A stretch of DNA of 64,000 nucleotides from an uncultured Dehalococcoidia bacterium (GCA_958295935.1 OY282385.1:2583545-2647544), one strand, 5' to 3'. Shown: positions 8,675 to 17,763, counted from the stretch's first letter. Numbers and translations are program-made. Notes: a model not told the origin generated them from the sequence alone.

Positions 8675-9814
8675 ATGCAGGAGAACCCGCCCGGCGGCGG
8701 TTTGCACTTTCCGGACCTGCGCATCCAGGGATTTCGCGGGATCAGAGACCTCTCGATTTCACCGTTGGGCCGGGTGACGCTGATCACGGGGAAGAACAAC
8801 ACCGGGAAGTCTTCGATTCTCGAAGCTTTGCGCCTTCATACGCAGAATGCCGTTCCTCGCACCGTATACGACATTCTCGAGTTCCGCGAAGAGTACGTCG
8901 GGAGGGCAGATGACGAGGATCGCCTCCACGATCCCGAGAGTTTTTTTCACGTTTCGGCGTTGTTCCACGGATTTCCCCGCCTTTCGGACAAATTTGGATC
9001 AATAGTCATTTCGACCAAGGGCAATACGCACCCCATGGATCTGAAGATGTTTATAGATTGGTTCAGAGAGGAACGAGACCCGGACGGAAGGCGGAGGTTG
9101 GTTGCCGAGCATCAATCGTCTTTCGAGGAACCAGAACGTTTAGCTGTCTTGGTCATCAAGACGGAGGAAGGGAAACGGTTCTATCGGCTTGATCACCTCC
9201 TCCGGCATGTCCGCAGATCTGCTCTTAGACCGCCTGACGGAGTGCGAATGTCCTGTGTATTGGTCAGTCCCTACGGCGGAGAAGAGACCGGTACGTTGGG
9301 GCATCTGTGGGACGAAATCGCCCTTACCGATAGTGAGCAGGATATGGTCGAAGCGTTGTGCATCATCGACCCCCAGATCTCCGCCGTCTCAATGGTAGGT
9401 GGTGAGACGCGCTTCGGGGGGAGAACGGCCATCGTACGCGCCGACAACATCCCGCGCCCTGTCCCGCTCCGCTCATTCGGGGATGGGATGAACCGCCTGT
9501 TCGCCATAGTTCTGTCCCTCGTCAACGCTCGCGACGGCATCTTGTTGGTTGACGAGTTCGAAAACGGGCTGCATCACAGCGTGCAGTTGGACGTCTGGCG
9601 CATCATATTCCGCTTGGCCCAAAGGCTCAACGTCCAGGTGTTCGCTACGACTCACAGTGCAGATGCCGTAAAAGCCTTCCAGAAGGCGTCGGCTGACGAG
9701 CCCGAAGAGGGGGCGCTTGTACGCCTGGCGCGCAGAGGCGGCGATATCATCTCGACCGTGTTTGAGAAGAACGAGGTGGCAATTACAGTCCGTCACAGGA
9801 TCGAGGTGCGCTGA
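8675..9814 (+). CDS. AAA_15/AAA_21-type ATPase (partner of DUF3226 protein)
   Basis: A protein of 379 residues with an SMC/ABC-like ATPase head. Residues 17-25 read IQGFRGIRD, typical of RecF/OLD-like N-termini. The Walker A is 39-46 (GKNNTGKS), the Walker B lies near 289 (ILLVDEFENGLHH), and a switch segment follows (ATTHSADAV). There is no fused TOPRIM domain; that role is probably played by the next gene, 1 base downstream. ATPase plus separate TOPRIM-like protein resembles the plan of PARIS (AriA/AriB), but the partner here is DUF3226, not DUF4435. Defence function is inferred from context. Confidence 0.82.
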   Translation: MQENPPGGGLHFPDLRIQGFRGIRDLSISPLGRVTLITGKNNTGKSSILEALRLHTQNAVPRTVYDILEFREEYVGRADDEDRLHDPESFFHVSALFHGFPRLSDKFGSIVISTKGNTHPMDLKMFIDWFREERDPDGRRRLVAEHQSSFEEPERLAVLVIKTEEGKRFYRLDHLLRHVRRSALRPPDGVRMSCVLVSPYGGEETGTLGHLWDEIALTDSEQDMVEALCIIDPQISAVSMVGGETRFGGRTAIVRADNIPRPVPLRSFGDGMNRLFAIVLSLVNARDGILLVDEFENGLHHSVQLDVWRIIFRLAQRLNVQVFATTHSADAVKAFQKASADEPEEGALVRLARRGGDIISTVFEKNEVAITVRHRIEVR

Positions 9815-9815
9815 A

Positions 9816-10460
9816 ATGGCGGATTGGAAGGTACTGCTGGTAGAGGGACTTGACGACAAGCATGTTCTGAAGCAGATCTGCCGCAGCCGCGGCATTCTCG
9901 ACCTTGACGAGGTCGCCCATCATGACGGGAACCGGGATCTACTCAAAACCATCCCCACCTGGCTCAAAGCCAGTGAAGAAAAAGAAGGGGCCGTTGTTGG
10001 CGTGGTCATCGACGCTGACACCTACCCGGGTGCTCGCTGGCAGTCTATCCGCGATAAGTTCATCGCCGCCGGCTATTCGGACATGCCCACCGACCGGGAT
10101 CCTACCGGGACAATAGTCGAACCTCCGTGCGGGTCGCTTCTGCCAAGGATCGGCATCTGGATAATGCCGGACAACAAGACCTCCGGCGTCCTGGAGGATT
10201 TCCTCCGCTTTCTGATTCCACAACAAGACGCTTTGTTTGACCACGCGAATGCCAGCGTGGACTGCATTCCTGCTCAACGTTTCAAGGATCAGGATAAGCT
10301 CAAGGCAATCATTCATACTTGGCTCGCGTGGCAAGAGAAGCCTGGCAGGCCCTATGGCACAGCCATCGCAGCCGGTTTCCTAGATCCCGGTTTGCCACAA
10401 GCCGATGTTCTTGTTTCCTGGCTCAAGCGGCTATTCGATCAGCCCAAGGCGTCCCCGTGA
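9816..10460 (+). CDS. DUF3226 family protein, TOPRIM-like
   Basis: A protein of 214 residues from the ATG at 9816. TOPRIM-type acidic residues are visible: E10 in LLVEGLDDKHVL, and D66 and D68 in VVIDADTYPG. The DUF3226 family is a TOPRIM-like group, often next to AAA ATPases. It is coupled to the ATPase gene upstream, and the two probably form one effector. Its final codons and stop share 17 of 18 bases with the end of the unrelated AlbA_2 gene. Downstream is the third remnant of the MNT/HEPN junction. Confidence 0.78.
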   Translation: MADWKVLLVEGLDDKHVLKQICRSRGILDLDEVAHHDGNRDLLKTIPTWLKASEEKEGAVVGVVIDADTYPGARWQSIRDKFIAAGYSDMPTDRDPTGTIVEPPCGSLLPRIGIWIMPDNKTSGVLEDFLRFLIPQQDALFDHANASVDCIPAQRFKDQDKLKAIIHTWLAWQEKPGRPYGTAIAAGFLDPGLPQADVLVSWLKRLFDQPKASP

Positions 10461-10495
10461 CCATCCGACCCCGCGGCAAGCGGCTGATCGAGGGA

Positions 10496-10612
10496 CTTGA
10501 CGGCGTGGGACGTTACGAGGACAGCGGCGCTATGATCAAGCGGGGGTTCTGCGGTAGGGTAGGGTGGTGTATGAAGCCGCGTGAGCGCTTTTCGGCGGGC
10601 GAATCTCGATGA
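10496..10612 (+). pseudogene. MNT 3' / HEPN 5' remnant, copy 3
   Basis: Aligned with the intact MNT end, GRYEDSGAMIK corresponds to ERYRDSHALVIK. The exact 33-bp junction repeat is at 10561-10593. A HEPN start gives a 13-codon ORF, MKPRERFSAGESR (10571-10612), whose TGA overlaps the ATG of the DUF3644 gene at 10609 (ATGA). Confidence 0.78.
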
Positions 10613-11679
10613 ACCATGATGTCATGACTGGCACGCATGAAGAATTACCGGACCATCTCATGACTGATCAGGACGATTTACTCGAGAATTTGATCGGCAA
10701 CTCGAAGGCGGCGATGATGGCTGCAATCGAAATTTATAACAAGCCAATGTTCCAATACAGGGACGAGTGCACGGTGATCCTATTGCTAAATGCTTGGGAA
10801 CTTCTGTTAAAATCTATCCTCTTGAAGCATGGGGAATCTATTTTCTATGCGAAAAACACAGACCAAACGGATAAGACTTTGTCCTGGACGGATGCGTTTG
10901 AGAAAGCGAAGAAATATTTTCCAAGCACAGTGCAGGTCGATCCAACTCGCCGGAACCTGGATATGCTCAGCTCGTATCGCAACAACGCCATCCACTTGTA
11001 CAATGAGGAAAACCTGAGTGTAGTTGTATACTCTCTTACCCAAACCTCGGTTATCAACTTCAAAGATATCCTGCTCGAATTATTCCAGATCGATTTGGCG
11101 GATCAGATGAACTGGCGCTTGTTGCCTATAGGTACCCATCCGCCAATTGATGCCGTCTCATATATCCAAGCTTCCACACGTGCTGCCAAGCCTTCAGGTG
11201 CGGATAAATTCCTAGCAGAACTGGCGCAATCAGTAGAACAATTGGTATCAGCCGGAGAGGATACCGGTCGTCTGTTGACGGTCTTCAGCATTAAGTTGGA
11301 ATCAATCAAGAAGATTGGAGAGGCAGATGCAGTTGTTGGGGTGACTAGCGAGCCGACCCAAGACGGGGCACTGGCAGTGATTCGCCGACAGGATCCCAAT
11401 CAATCTCATCCTTTGCGGCAAACGGAAATCCTTGATCAGATCAAAAAGCTTCATGGAGAACGGTTCACACAATACACATTCCAAGCCATCATCTGGAAAC
11501 ATGGCATCAAAGGACAGCCACAATACTGCTGGGAAGCCAAGGGAGGTAATCTTACGGTGTACTCGAATGACGTTATAACATTCATCAAGCGGCTTGCCAA
11601 AGCTGAAGTTGAGGAGTCAGTTAATGACTATCGCGAGTATCTCAAATCGCGGTCGAATTCAAAGGCAAACAAGCTATGA
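10609..11679 (+). CDS. DUF3644 family protein with HEPN-type RX4H motif
   Basis: A protein of 356 residues. The N-terminal half resembles DUF3644: LLLNAWELLLKSILLKHG, then SSYRNNAIHLYN. R124 and H129 form the RX4H motif of HEPN ribonucleases, so RNA-cleaving toxin activity is plausible. The C-terminal half is unassigned. The sequence is visibly more AT-rich than its neighbours, a sign of recent transfer. The start at 10609 overlaps the stop of a 13-codon HEPN remnant, and its stop overlaps the methylase start (ATGA at 11676). It therefore sits exactly between two coupled reading frames. Confidence 0.75.
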   Translation: MNHDVMTGTHEELPDHLMTDQDDLLENLIGNSKAAMMAAIEIYNKPMFQYRDECTVILLLNAWELLLKSILLKHGESIFYAKNTDQTDKTLSWTDAFEKAKKYFPSTVQVDPTRRNLDMLSSYRNNAIHLYNEENLSVVVYSLTQTSVINFKDILLELFQIDLADQMNWRLLPIGTHPPIDAVSYIQASTRAAKPSGADKFLAELAQSVEQLVSAGEDTGRLLTVFSIKLESIKKIGEADAVVGVTSEPTQDGALAVIRRQDPNQSHPLRQTEILDQIKKLHGERFTQYTFQAIIWKHGIKGQPQYCWEAKGGNLTVYSNDVITFIKRLAKAEVEESVNDYREYLKSRSNSKANKL

Positions 11680-14642
11680 TTCCGGCGGGTTGTAAGCGGT
11701 TGGGGGAGGTGGATTTTCCTATTGCGGCGGTGTCTCGTCATGCGGCGCGGGAGAAGTCTATACGTCACGGGCATCCTTCTACGCTGCACTTGTGGTGGGC
11801 TCGTCGTCCTTTGGCGTCGTCGCGTGCGGTGTTGATGGCGTTGCTTCTTCCGGATCCGTGCGATTCGCAGTGCCCGGAGGAGTTCAAGACCGGGGCGAGG
11901 AAGGCTCTCCTCGACATGAGCGGTCGGGCGGGCGAGTGGGACAGTTCGGTGAGGACGGACGAGGGGTTGCGTCGGGTCATGCTGGATTTCATTGCGGACT
12001 TTGCGAACTGGAAGAACGCGGCCAAGCAGGAGTACCTGGATACGGGCCGTGCGCTGGTGCGTGCGGCGCATCCGGGGGAGACTCCGATGGTGGTGGATCC
12101 CTTTGCGGGCGGCGGCTCGATTCCGTTGGAGGCGCTTCGCTTGGGCTGCGAGGCCTTTGCGAGCGATCTGAATCCCGTGGCGTGTCTGATTCTGAAGGTG
12201 ATGCTGGAGGACATTCCGCGGCACGGTCCGGGCCTTGCGGACGAGCTGCGGAAGGCGGGAGCGGAGATCAAGGTGCAGGCGGAGGAGGAGCTGACCGACC
12301 TGTACCCGGCCGACTCGGACGGGGCGACACCCATTGCGTATCTGTGGTCTCGTACGGTTCGTTGCGAGACTCCCAATTGCGGCGCGGAGATTCCTCTGAT
12401 GCGTTCCATGTGGCTATGCCGCAAGCCCAAGCGCAAGTGGGCGCTCAAGCCCAGGGTGGAGCGATTCGACGACGGGCGGCGCCCGCGCGTGGAGTTCGAG
12501 ATATTCGAGCCGAGGTCCGAAAGCGAGGTGCACGGCGCCACGGTGGCTCGTGCAATAGCGACCTGCCTATGCTGCAACCTGGTTCTTCCGCCGGATCGGG
12601 TGAGGACTCAGCTTGCGACTCAGAAGGGTGGGGCGGACGCGGTGTTTGACGATGATGGCAACCGCGTCGGCGGGGCGCGCATGACCGCGGTTGTGATGCT
12701 CAGGCCTGGGGAGAAGGGCCGTCATTACCGGCTGCCCACCGGGGCCGACTACACGGCGGTTCGGTTGGCGCAGGAGCGGTTGTCGGAGATTTTGGGGGAG
12801 TGGGAACGCCGCGGGAGTCAGGGCCTATGCCCGGTGCCGGATGAGTCCACTCCTGCCGGTGGAGGCTCAGGGGCGGGTCGTGCGTTCAGCGCACAAAGGT
12901 ATGGGATGCTCCAGTGGGGCGACCTGTTCACGGCGCGACAGAAGGCGGCGTTGGTGGAGGTAGGGAGACCAACGGCGAGGTTGACTCCTGGTACAGACCG
13001 GACTCTAGCCGCATTACTTTTGGGCAGAATGGCGGATGGGAACAACTCACTTACCCGATGGGAGAGCGGCGCTGAAAACCCTGTGAATCTGTTCGCTCGG
13101 CAGGCGATTCCTATGGTATGGGATTTCTGCGAATCCACACCCAAGAGCAATGCTCGTGGAGTCTTTCTCTCAGGTGTAGGCGCTGCATGTGAGGTTATAG
13201 ACAGTGTACGAATTGCGGCATCGGGCCAAGTCTTGCAAGGGGATGCCGCCAGCCACCCTCTCCCTGACCAATCAGCAGGCATCTGGTTCACCGACCCGCC
13301 CTACTACGACGCCATTCCCTACGCCGACCTTTCGGACTTCTTCCTAGTCTGGCTCAAACGCACGCTGCCAAATAGCCCACTGCTACGCGACCCATTCGAT
13401 CCCCACAACCCTCTCTCGCCAAAAGAACGCGAAGTTGTACAGGACGAAACGAAAGCGAACGACGGTCTTCCCAAGAATCGCGCATGGTTCGAGGAGGCGA
13501 TGGCGCGCGCGTTCGCGGAGGGCCGCCGCGTGTTGCGCGATGACGGCATCGGTTCCGTGGTATTCGCTCACAAGACGACCGCGGGTTGGGAGGCTCTGCT
13601 CTCCGGCATGATTCGCGGCGGCTGGACGATAACCGGCTCTTGGCCAATCGCGACAGAAAGCGAGACTCGCCTGCGGGCCCGCGATTCGGCTGCGCTGGCC
13701 ACCAGCGTTCACCTGGTGTGCCGTCCACGGGCCGAAGATGCTGCGGTGGGTGATTGGTCGGACGTGCTGCGGGAGTTGCCGGTGCGGGTTGGCGACTGGA
13801 TGGAGCGTCTTCAGGGCGAGGGCGTGCGCGGCGCGGACCTGATTTTCGCGTGCGTGGGACCGGCGTTGGAGATATACAGTCGATACTCCCGTGTGGAGAC
13901 CGCGGAGGGGCGCGAGGTCGGTTTGCCGGAGTATCTGGAAAGGGTTTGGGAGGTAGTTGGGCGCACCGCGCTCGAAAACGTTCTTGGGACGGCGGAGGCT
14001 CAGGCTCGCAACGGGATGGCGGGCGCGCTGGAGGAGGACACCCGTTTGACTGCTCTGTTCCTGTGGACGATTCAGAGTACTGGGTCAGGGAACGGCGTTG
14101 ACGAGAAGGAGGCGCGGCGCAGGAGGACGGTGAGATACAGCCTGCCGTTCGACGTGGTTCGCCGGTTTGCGCAGCCGCTGGGCATCCACCTGCCGGACTG
14201 GGAGTATCGCATCATCGAGACGGAGAAGGGCGTGGTGCGGCTCATACCGGTGATGGAGCGGGGCGAGGATTTGTTTGGGGAGTCCGGGGCGGAGTCGGTT
14301 GCCGACGAGATCGAGGCGTCCAAGAACTTTTCTCCGCAGTTGAATCTGTTTGCGGAGTCGGCGCCGGCGGTGCGGGGGCCTGCTCGGCGCGTCGGCCGCG
14401 GGTCGGCGGCCGCGTCGGGGGGGCTCGAAACCAGGCGGAGCGCGACCACGTTGGACCGGGTGCACGCGGGGATGCTGCTACAGGCGTCGGGTCGGAGTCA
14501 GGCGCTGCGCGGGCTGATCGAGTCGGAACGTGAGAGCGGCCCGGACTTCCTGCGTCTTGCCAATGCGCTGTCGGCGCTGTATCCGCGCGGCAGCGAGGAG
14601 AAGCGTTTGCTGGACGCCATGCTGCTGGCGGCGCCGAGGTAG
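11676..14642 (+). CDS. DUF1156-domain adenine-specific DNA methylase (COG1743)
   Basis: A protein of 988 residues. Residues 1-70 are the DUF1156 domain (EVDFPIAAVSRHAAREKS, then HLWWARRPLASSRAV). The SAM-binding motif I follows near 140 (VVDPFAGGGSIPLEA) and the catalytic motif IV lies near 540 (DPPYYDA), the order of the gamma-class-like COG1743 methylases. A Cys-rich segment (CETPNCG and CLCCNL) may bind zinc. COG1743 proteins occur with DUF499 ATPases and SNF2 helicases in phage-defence loci and in some BREX-like systems. Its role is probably to mark self DNA. It starts in an ATGA overlap with the DUF3644 gene. Confidence 0.92.
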   Translation: MIPAGCKRLGEVDFPIAAVSRHAAREKSIRHGHPSTLHLWWARRPLASSRAVLMALLLPDPCDSQCPEEFKTGARKALLDMSGRAGEWDSSVRTDEGLRRVMLDFIADFANWKNAAKQEYLDTGRALVRAAHPGETPMVVDPFAGGGSIPLEALRLGCEAFASDLNPVACLILKVMLEDIPRHGPGLADELRKAGAEIKVQAEEELTDLYPADSDGATPIAYLWSRTVRCETPNCGAEIPLMRSMWLCRKPKRKWALKPRVERFDDGRRPRVEFEIFEPRSESEVHGATVARAIATCLCCNLVLPPDRVRTQLATQKGGADAVFDDDGNRVGGARMTAVVMLRPGEKGRHYRLPTGADYTAVRLAQERLSEILGEWERRGSQGLCPVPDESTPAGGGSGAGRAFSAQRYGMLQWGDLFTARQKAALVEVGRPTARLTPGTDRTLAALLLGRMADGNNSLTRWESGAENPVNLFARQAIPMVWDFCESTPKSNARGVFLSGVGAACEVIDSVRIAASGQVLQGDAASHPLPDQSAGIWFTDPPYYDAIPYADLSDFFLVWLKRTLPNSPLLRDPFDPHNPLSPKEREVVQDETKANDGLPKNRAWFEEAMARAFAEGRRVLRDDGIGSVVFAHKTTAGWEALLSGMIRGGWTITGSWPIATESETRLRARDSAALATSVHLVCRPRAEDAAVGDWSDVLRELPVRVGDWMERLQGEGVRGADLIFACVGPALEIYSRYSRVETAEGREVGLPEYLERVWEVVGRTALENVLGTAEAQARNGMAGALEEDTRLTALFLWTIQSTGSGNGVDEKEARRRRTVRYSLPFDVVRRFAQPLGIHLPDWEYRIIETEKGVVRLIPVMERGEDLFGESGAESVADEIEASKNFSPQLNLFAESAPAVRGPARRVGRGSAAASGGLETRRSATTLDRVHAGMLLQASGRSQALRGLIESERESGPDFLRLANALSALYPRGSEEKRLLDAMLLAAPR

Positions 14643-14794
14643 TCGAGCAGCGTTGACCGCAGGCGGGGGGATACACGTCGGTCTGTTCTGAGACATTGGA
14701 ACGGGTTAGAGTGTGGGCTGGGGGTCTTTGTCGGCAGGCCGGGGTTGTGGCGCTTGTGGGTGAAGGTGGAACATCAATAGCGAGGTGACGGCTG
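14643..14794. other. Spacer between methylase and DUF499 genes
   Basis: A 152-bp non-coding stretch. The DUF499 start codon at 14795 is preceded by a GAGGTGA ribosome site. I see no clear promoter or terminator; the two genes are probably co-transcribed. Confidence 0.4.
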
Positions 14795-17602
14795 ATGAAT
14801 CCGTGGTACAAGGTGGTAACGCCGCGTCGTGAGGTGCGTGAGGGCCGGTCGTTCAGTCCGGACGAGTTTGCGATTGCGTTGGAGCAGGTGGTTGCGGGTA
14901 CTGCGCCGTCGGACTACCGGGATGCGGGGCAGTTCTTTTCGCGTACGTGCTTCACTCGTGCGTTGACGGAGCATTCGGGCATGGCGTTGCGGCGTCTTTC
15001 GGGGAGGACGGAGAACACGGCGCCTGTGATGGCGTTGATCACGCAGTTTGGGGGTGGCAAGACGCACACTCTGACCTCGTTGTACCACCTTGCGAGGGCG
15101 GGTCGAGATGCGGCGTCGCTGCCTGGGGTCTCGGATCTTCTGCGTGAGTCGGGCATCGGTGAGGCGCCTGCTGCGCGCGTGGGGGTATTCGTCGGTAACG
15201 CCTGGGATCCGCGGGAGGGGCGTGAGACGCCGTGGATCGACCTGGCGCGTCAGTTGGCGGGTGATGCGGGGGTTGCGGCTCTTGGCAGTGCGGCTCGGAG
15301 CACGCCGCCCGGGACGGAGGCTCTGGGGCGGGTGTTTGCGGCGGCTGAGGGGCCGGTATTGCTGTTGTTCGACGAGGTGTTGAACTTCGTCAACCGCCAT
15401 CGCGGGATGGCGGAGCCGTTCCATGCCTTTCTCCAGAACCTGACGGTGGCGGTGACCGGGGCTACGCGGGCCTCGGCGGTGATCAGCCTGCCTCGGAGTC
15501 AGGTGGAGATGACGGTGTGGGATCAGGAGTGGCAGGAGCGGATCACGAAGGTGGTTCGGCGGGTTGCGCGCGACCTTATAGCGAACGACGAGTCGGAGAT
15601 CAGCGAGGTGGTGCGTCGTCGTTTGTTCGAGGACCTGGGCGGCAAGCGGGTTCGTGAGAATACGGCGCGTGTGTATGCGGACTGGTGCTTCGAGCGTTCG
15701 GCTCGGCTTCCGTCTGAGTGGACGTCGGTCGACACCTCGACCACGGGGGCTAGGGCGAGGGATTTCCTTCGCAAGCGATTTGCGGCGTGCTACCCGTTTC
15801 ATCCTGCGACGCTCTCGGTGTTTCAGCGTAAGTGGCGTGCGCTGCCGCAGTTCCAGCAGACTCGCGGCGCTTTGGCGATGCTTGCGCAGTGGGTGTCGTG
15901 GGCGGCTCGGGAGCATTTTCGTCAGGCTCGAAACGAGCCGCTGATCACGCTGGGTTCTGCGCCGCTGCACGTTCCGGAGTTCCGGGCGGTGGTGTTGGGT
16001 CAGTTGGGTGAGCAGCGCCTGGACGTTGCGATAGATGCGGACATCGCGGGGGAGACGGCTCACGCGAGGGCGCTGGATGCGGATACCAAGGGGGTTCTGC
16101 GGGGCATCCATGGCCGGGTGGGGGCTGCGGTGTTGTTCGAGTCTTCGGGCGGTCAGTTGGACAAGGTGGCTCATCTGCCGGAGTTGCGTTTTGCGCTGGG
16201 CGAGCCGGACGTGGAGACGACGAGCGTCGATACTGCTGCGTTGGCTCTTGAGAAGTCGGGTTTCTTCATTCGCAAGGTGGGTACGGACGGCTTTCGGATC
16301 CACCATCAGGCGACGTTGCGTAAGGTGGTTAGCGACCGTCGGGCCTCATTGGATGAGGAGACGGATATACGTCCGGCGGTTCGGAGGTTGGTGGAGGCTG
16401 AGTTCAAGCGGGGCGCGACTATTCCGGTGGTCTATTTTCCGGAGGACGGGGATGCGGCGCCGGATTCACCCCGTCTGACGTTGGTGGTGGTGGATCCGCG
16501 GGAGGAGTGGCGGGATGACGGGCAGCTGCGGGAGCGCATTGGGCGGTGGACGCGGGAGCGCGGGCGGTCGGCGCGGCTGTATCCGGGTTCGCTGGTGTGG
16601 TGCGCGAGGAAGCCTGGGCGTGAGCTTCGGGGGAGCGTGGAGGAGTGGCTGGCGTGGCGTCGCGTGGAGCGCGAGGCGCGGGACGGGACGCTTGGGGCGG
16701 AGTTCGGGCGGGCGGAGATTGCGGAGGTGCAGCGCAACGTAGAAGATGCTGCCGACCTGGCCAAGGACGAGGTGTGGGCGAGCTACCGCTTCGTTTCGCT
16801 TTCGGATGCCCAGTCGGACGGCGGTTTGAAGGTCATCGATCTTGGGGCGGGCCACGCGAGTTCGGGCGATTCTCTGTGCGGTCGGATCATCGGCGCGCTG
16901 AATTCGGAGGCGCTTCTGAACGAGTCGGTGGGAGCGGGGTATATCGACCGGCATTGGCCGCCGGCGTTCGAGGAGAAGGGGGCGTGGCCGCTGATGAGTT
17001 TGCGGCAGAGTTTTTTGAATGGCGCGTTGACGCGGTTGGTAGACCCGGACGCGGCGCTGAGGCGGCGGATAGTGGAGTTCGTGGAGCGTGGAGACTTTGG
17101 GCTGGCGTCCGTGGACAGGGGGGGCGGCGAGTACGAGCGGACGTGGTACAAGGAGCGCGTGGGGGCGGAGGAGGTGGCGTTCGAGTCGGAGGTGTTCTTG
17201 TTGAGGAAGGCGAGGGCGGAGGAGATCGAGGCGTCGCGGGCGCTTCAAGCTCCTGCTCCTGGGCAGGGCGCGGCGGCTGGTTCGGGGTTGATGGAGTCTC
17301 CTCCTACTGCGGCGCCGATTCCCGGTTTTCCTATTGTGGAGAGAGTCGGGCCGGCTGCGCGGGTTCCGGGTCAGGCGGGTCGGAAGACGACGATCAGGTT
17401 GAGCGGGGCGATACCGCCGGAGTCTTGGAATCGTCTTGGTATCAAGGTTTTGCCGAAGCTGCGCTCCGGGGAGAATCTGAGCGTGCGGATAGAGCTTTCG
17501 GTCAGCGTGGAGGCTGGGGTGTCGGAGGGGTTGCAGCTGGAGTTATCGCAGGCGCTTGCGGACTTGGATCTCGCGGGGCGGGTGTCGGTGGATGCGGGGT
17601 AG
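14795..17602 (+). CDS. DUF499-domain P-loop ATPase (COG1483)
   Basis: A protein of 935 residues. The P-loop is at 84-91 (QFGGGKTH), followed by a Walker B-like strand near 187 (LLLFDEVLNFV). DUF499 ATPases, related to BREX BrxC/PglY-type proteins, accompany DUF1156 methylases in predicted anti-phage systems. This protein closes the core operon. The C-terminal ~100 residues contain a Pro/Ala-rich linker (residues ~815-860) followed by a small domain with KTTIRLSGAIPPESWNRLG. The start at 14795 has a good GAGGTGA site. A G-rich tract begins at its stop codon. Confidence 0.9.
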   Translation: MNPWYKVVTPRREVREGRSFSPDEFAIALEQVVAGTAPSDYRDAGQFFSRTCFTRALTEHSGMALRRLSGRTENTAPVMALITQFGGGKTHTLTSLYHLARAGRDAASLPGVSDLLRESGIGEAPAARVGVFVGNAWDPREGRETPWIDLARQLAGDAGVAALGSAARSTPPGTEALGRVFAAAEGPVLLLFDEVLNFVNRHRGMAEPFHAFLQNLTVAVTGATRASAVISLPRSQVEMTVWDQEWQERITKVVRRVARDLIANDESEISEVVRRRLFEDLGGKRVRENTARVYADWCFERSARLPSEWTSVDTSTTGARARDFLRKRFAACYPFHPATLSVFQRKWRALPQFQQTRGALAMLAQWVSWAAREHFRQARNEPLITLGSAPLHVPEFRAVVLGQLGEQRLDVAIDADIAGETAHARALDADTKGVLRGIHGRVGAAVLFESSGGQLDKVAHLPELRFALGEPDVETTSVDTAALALEKSGFFIRKVGTDGFRIHHQATLRKVVSDRRASLDEETDIRPAVRRLVEAEFKRGATIPVVYFPEDGDAAPDSPRLTLVVVDPREEWRDDGQLRERIGRWTRERGRSARLYPGSLVWCARKPGRELRGSVEEWLAWRRVEREARDGTLGAEFGRAEIAEVQRNVEDAADLAKDEVWASYRFVSLSDAQSDGGLKVIDLGAGHASSGDSLCGRIIGALNSEALLNESVGAGYIDRHWPPAFEEKGAWPLMSLRQSFLNGALTRLVDPDAALRRRIVEFVERGDFGLASVDRGGGEYERTWYKERVGAEEVAFESEVFLLRKARAEEIEASRALQAPAPGQGAAAGSGLMESPPTAAPIPGFPIVERVGPAARVPGQAGRKTTIRLSGAIPPESWNRLGIKVLPKLRSGENLSVRIELSVSVEAGVSEGLQLELSQALADLDLAGRVSVDAG

Positions 17603-17638
17603 GGGGGTGTTGGGGGATGGGGGATGGGGGTGGGGGGG
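17596..17638 (+). other. G-run tract with quadruplex potential
   Basis: At least six runs of four to seven G separated by one to three other bases, beginning over the stop of the DUF499 gene. It fits a G-quadruplex pattern on the coding strand and could affect transcription or replication there. No function is shown. Confidence 0.5.
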
Positions 17639-17763
17639 TCGCGTGAGAATGTCGCTGTCGTGCGGCAGCGGGCTGGGGAAGGGGGTCTCGGTGAGGGTGG
17701 GGGCTGTCTACCCGGGAGCAAGAGTACGACGTTACGGGGATGGTGAATGAGATTCGCGGTCGC

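Noticed and set aside
14774-16306. 510-codon minus-strand frame opposite the DUF499 gene
   Set aside because: Arg/Pro/His-rich composition typical of the antisense of a GC-rich gene, and the plus-strand product has clear motifs.
679-17602. Calling the locus DISARM or BREX
   Set aside because: The helicase is DrmD-like and DUF1156/DUF499 proteins occur in BREX-like systems, but there is no drmA/drmB/drmC, no pglZ and no brxL-type gene in the window.
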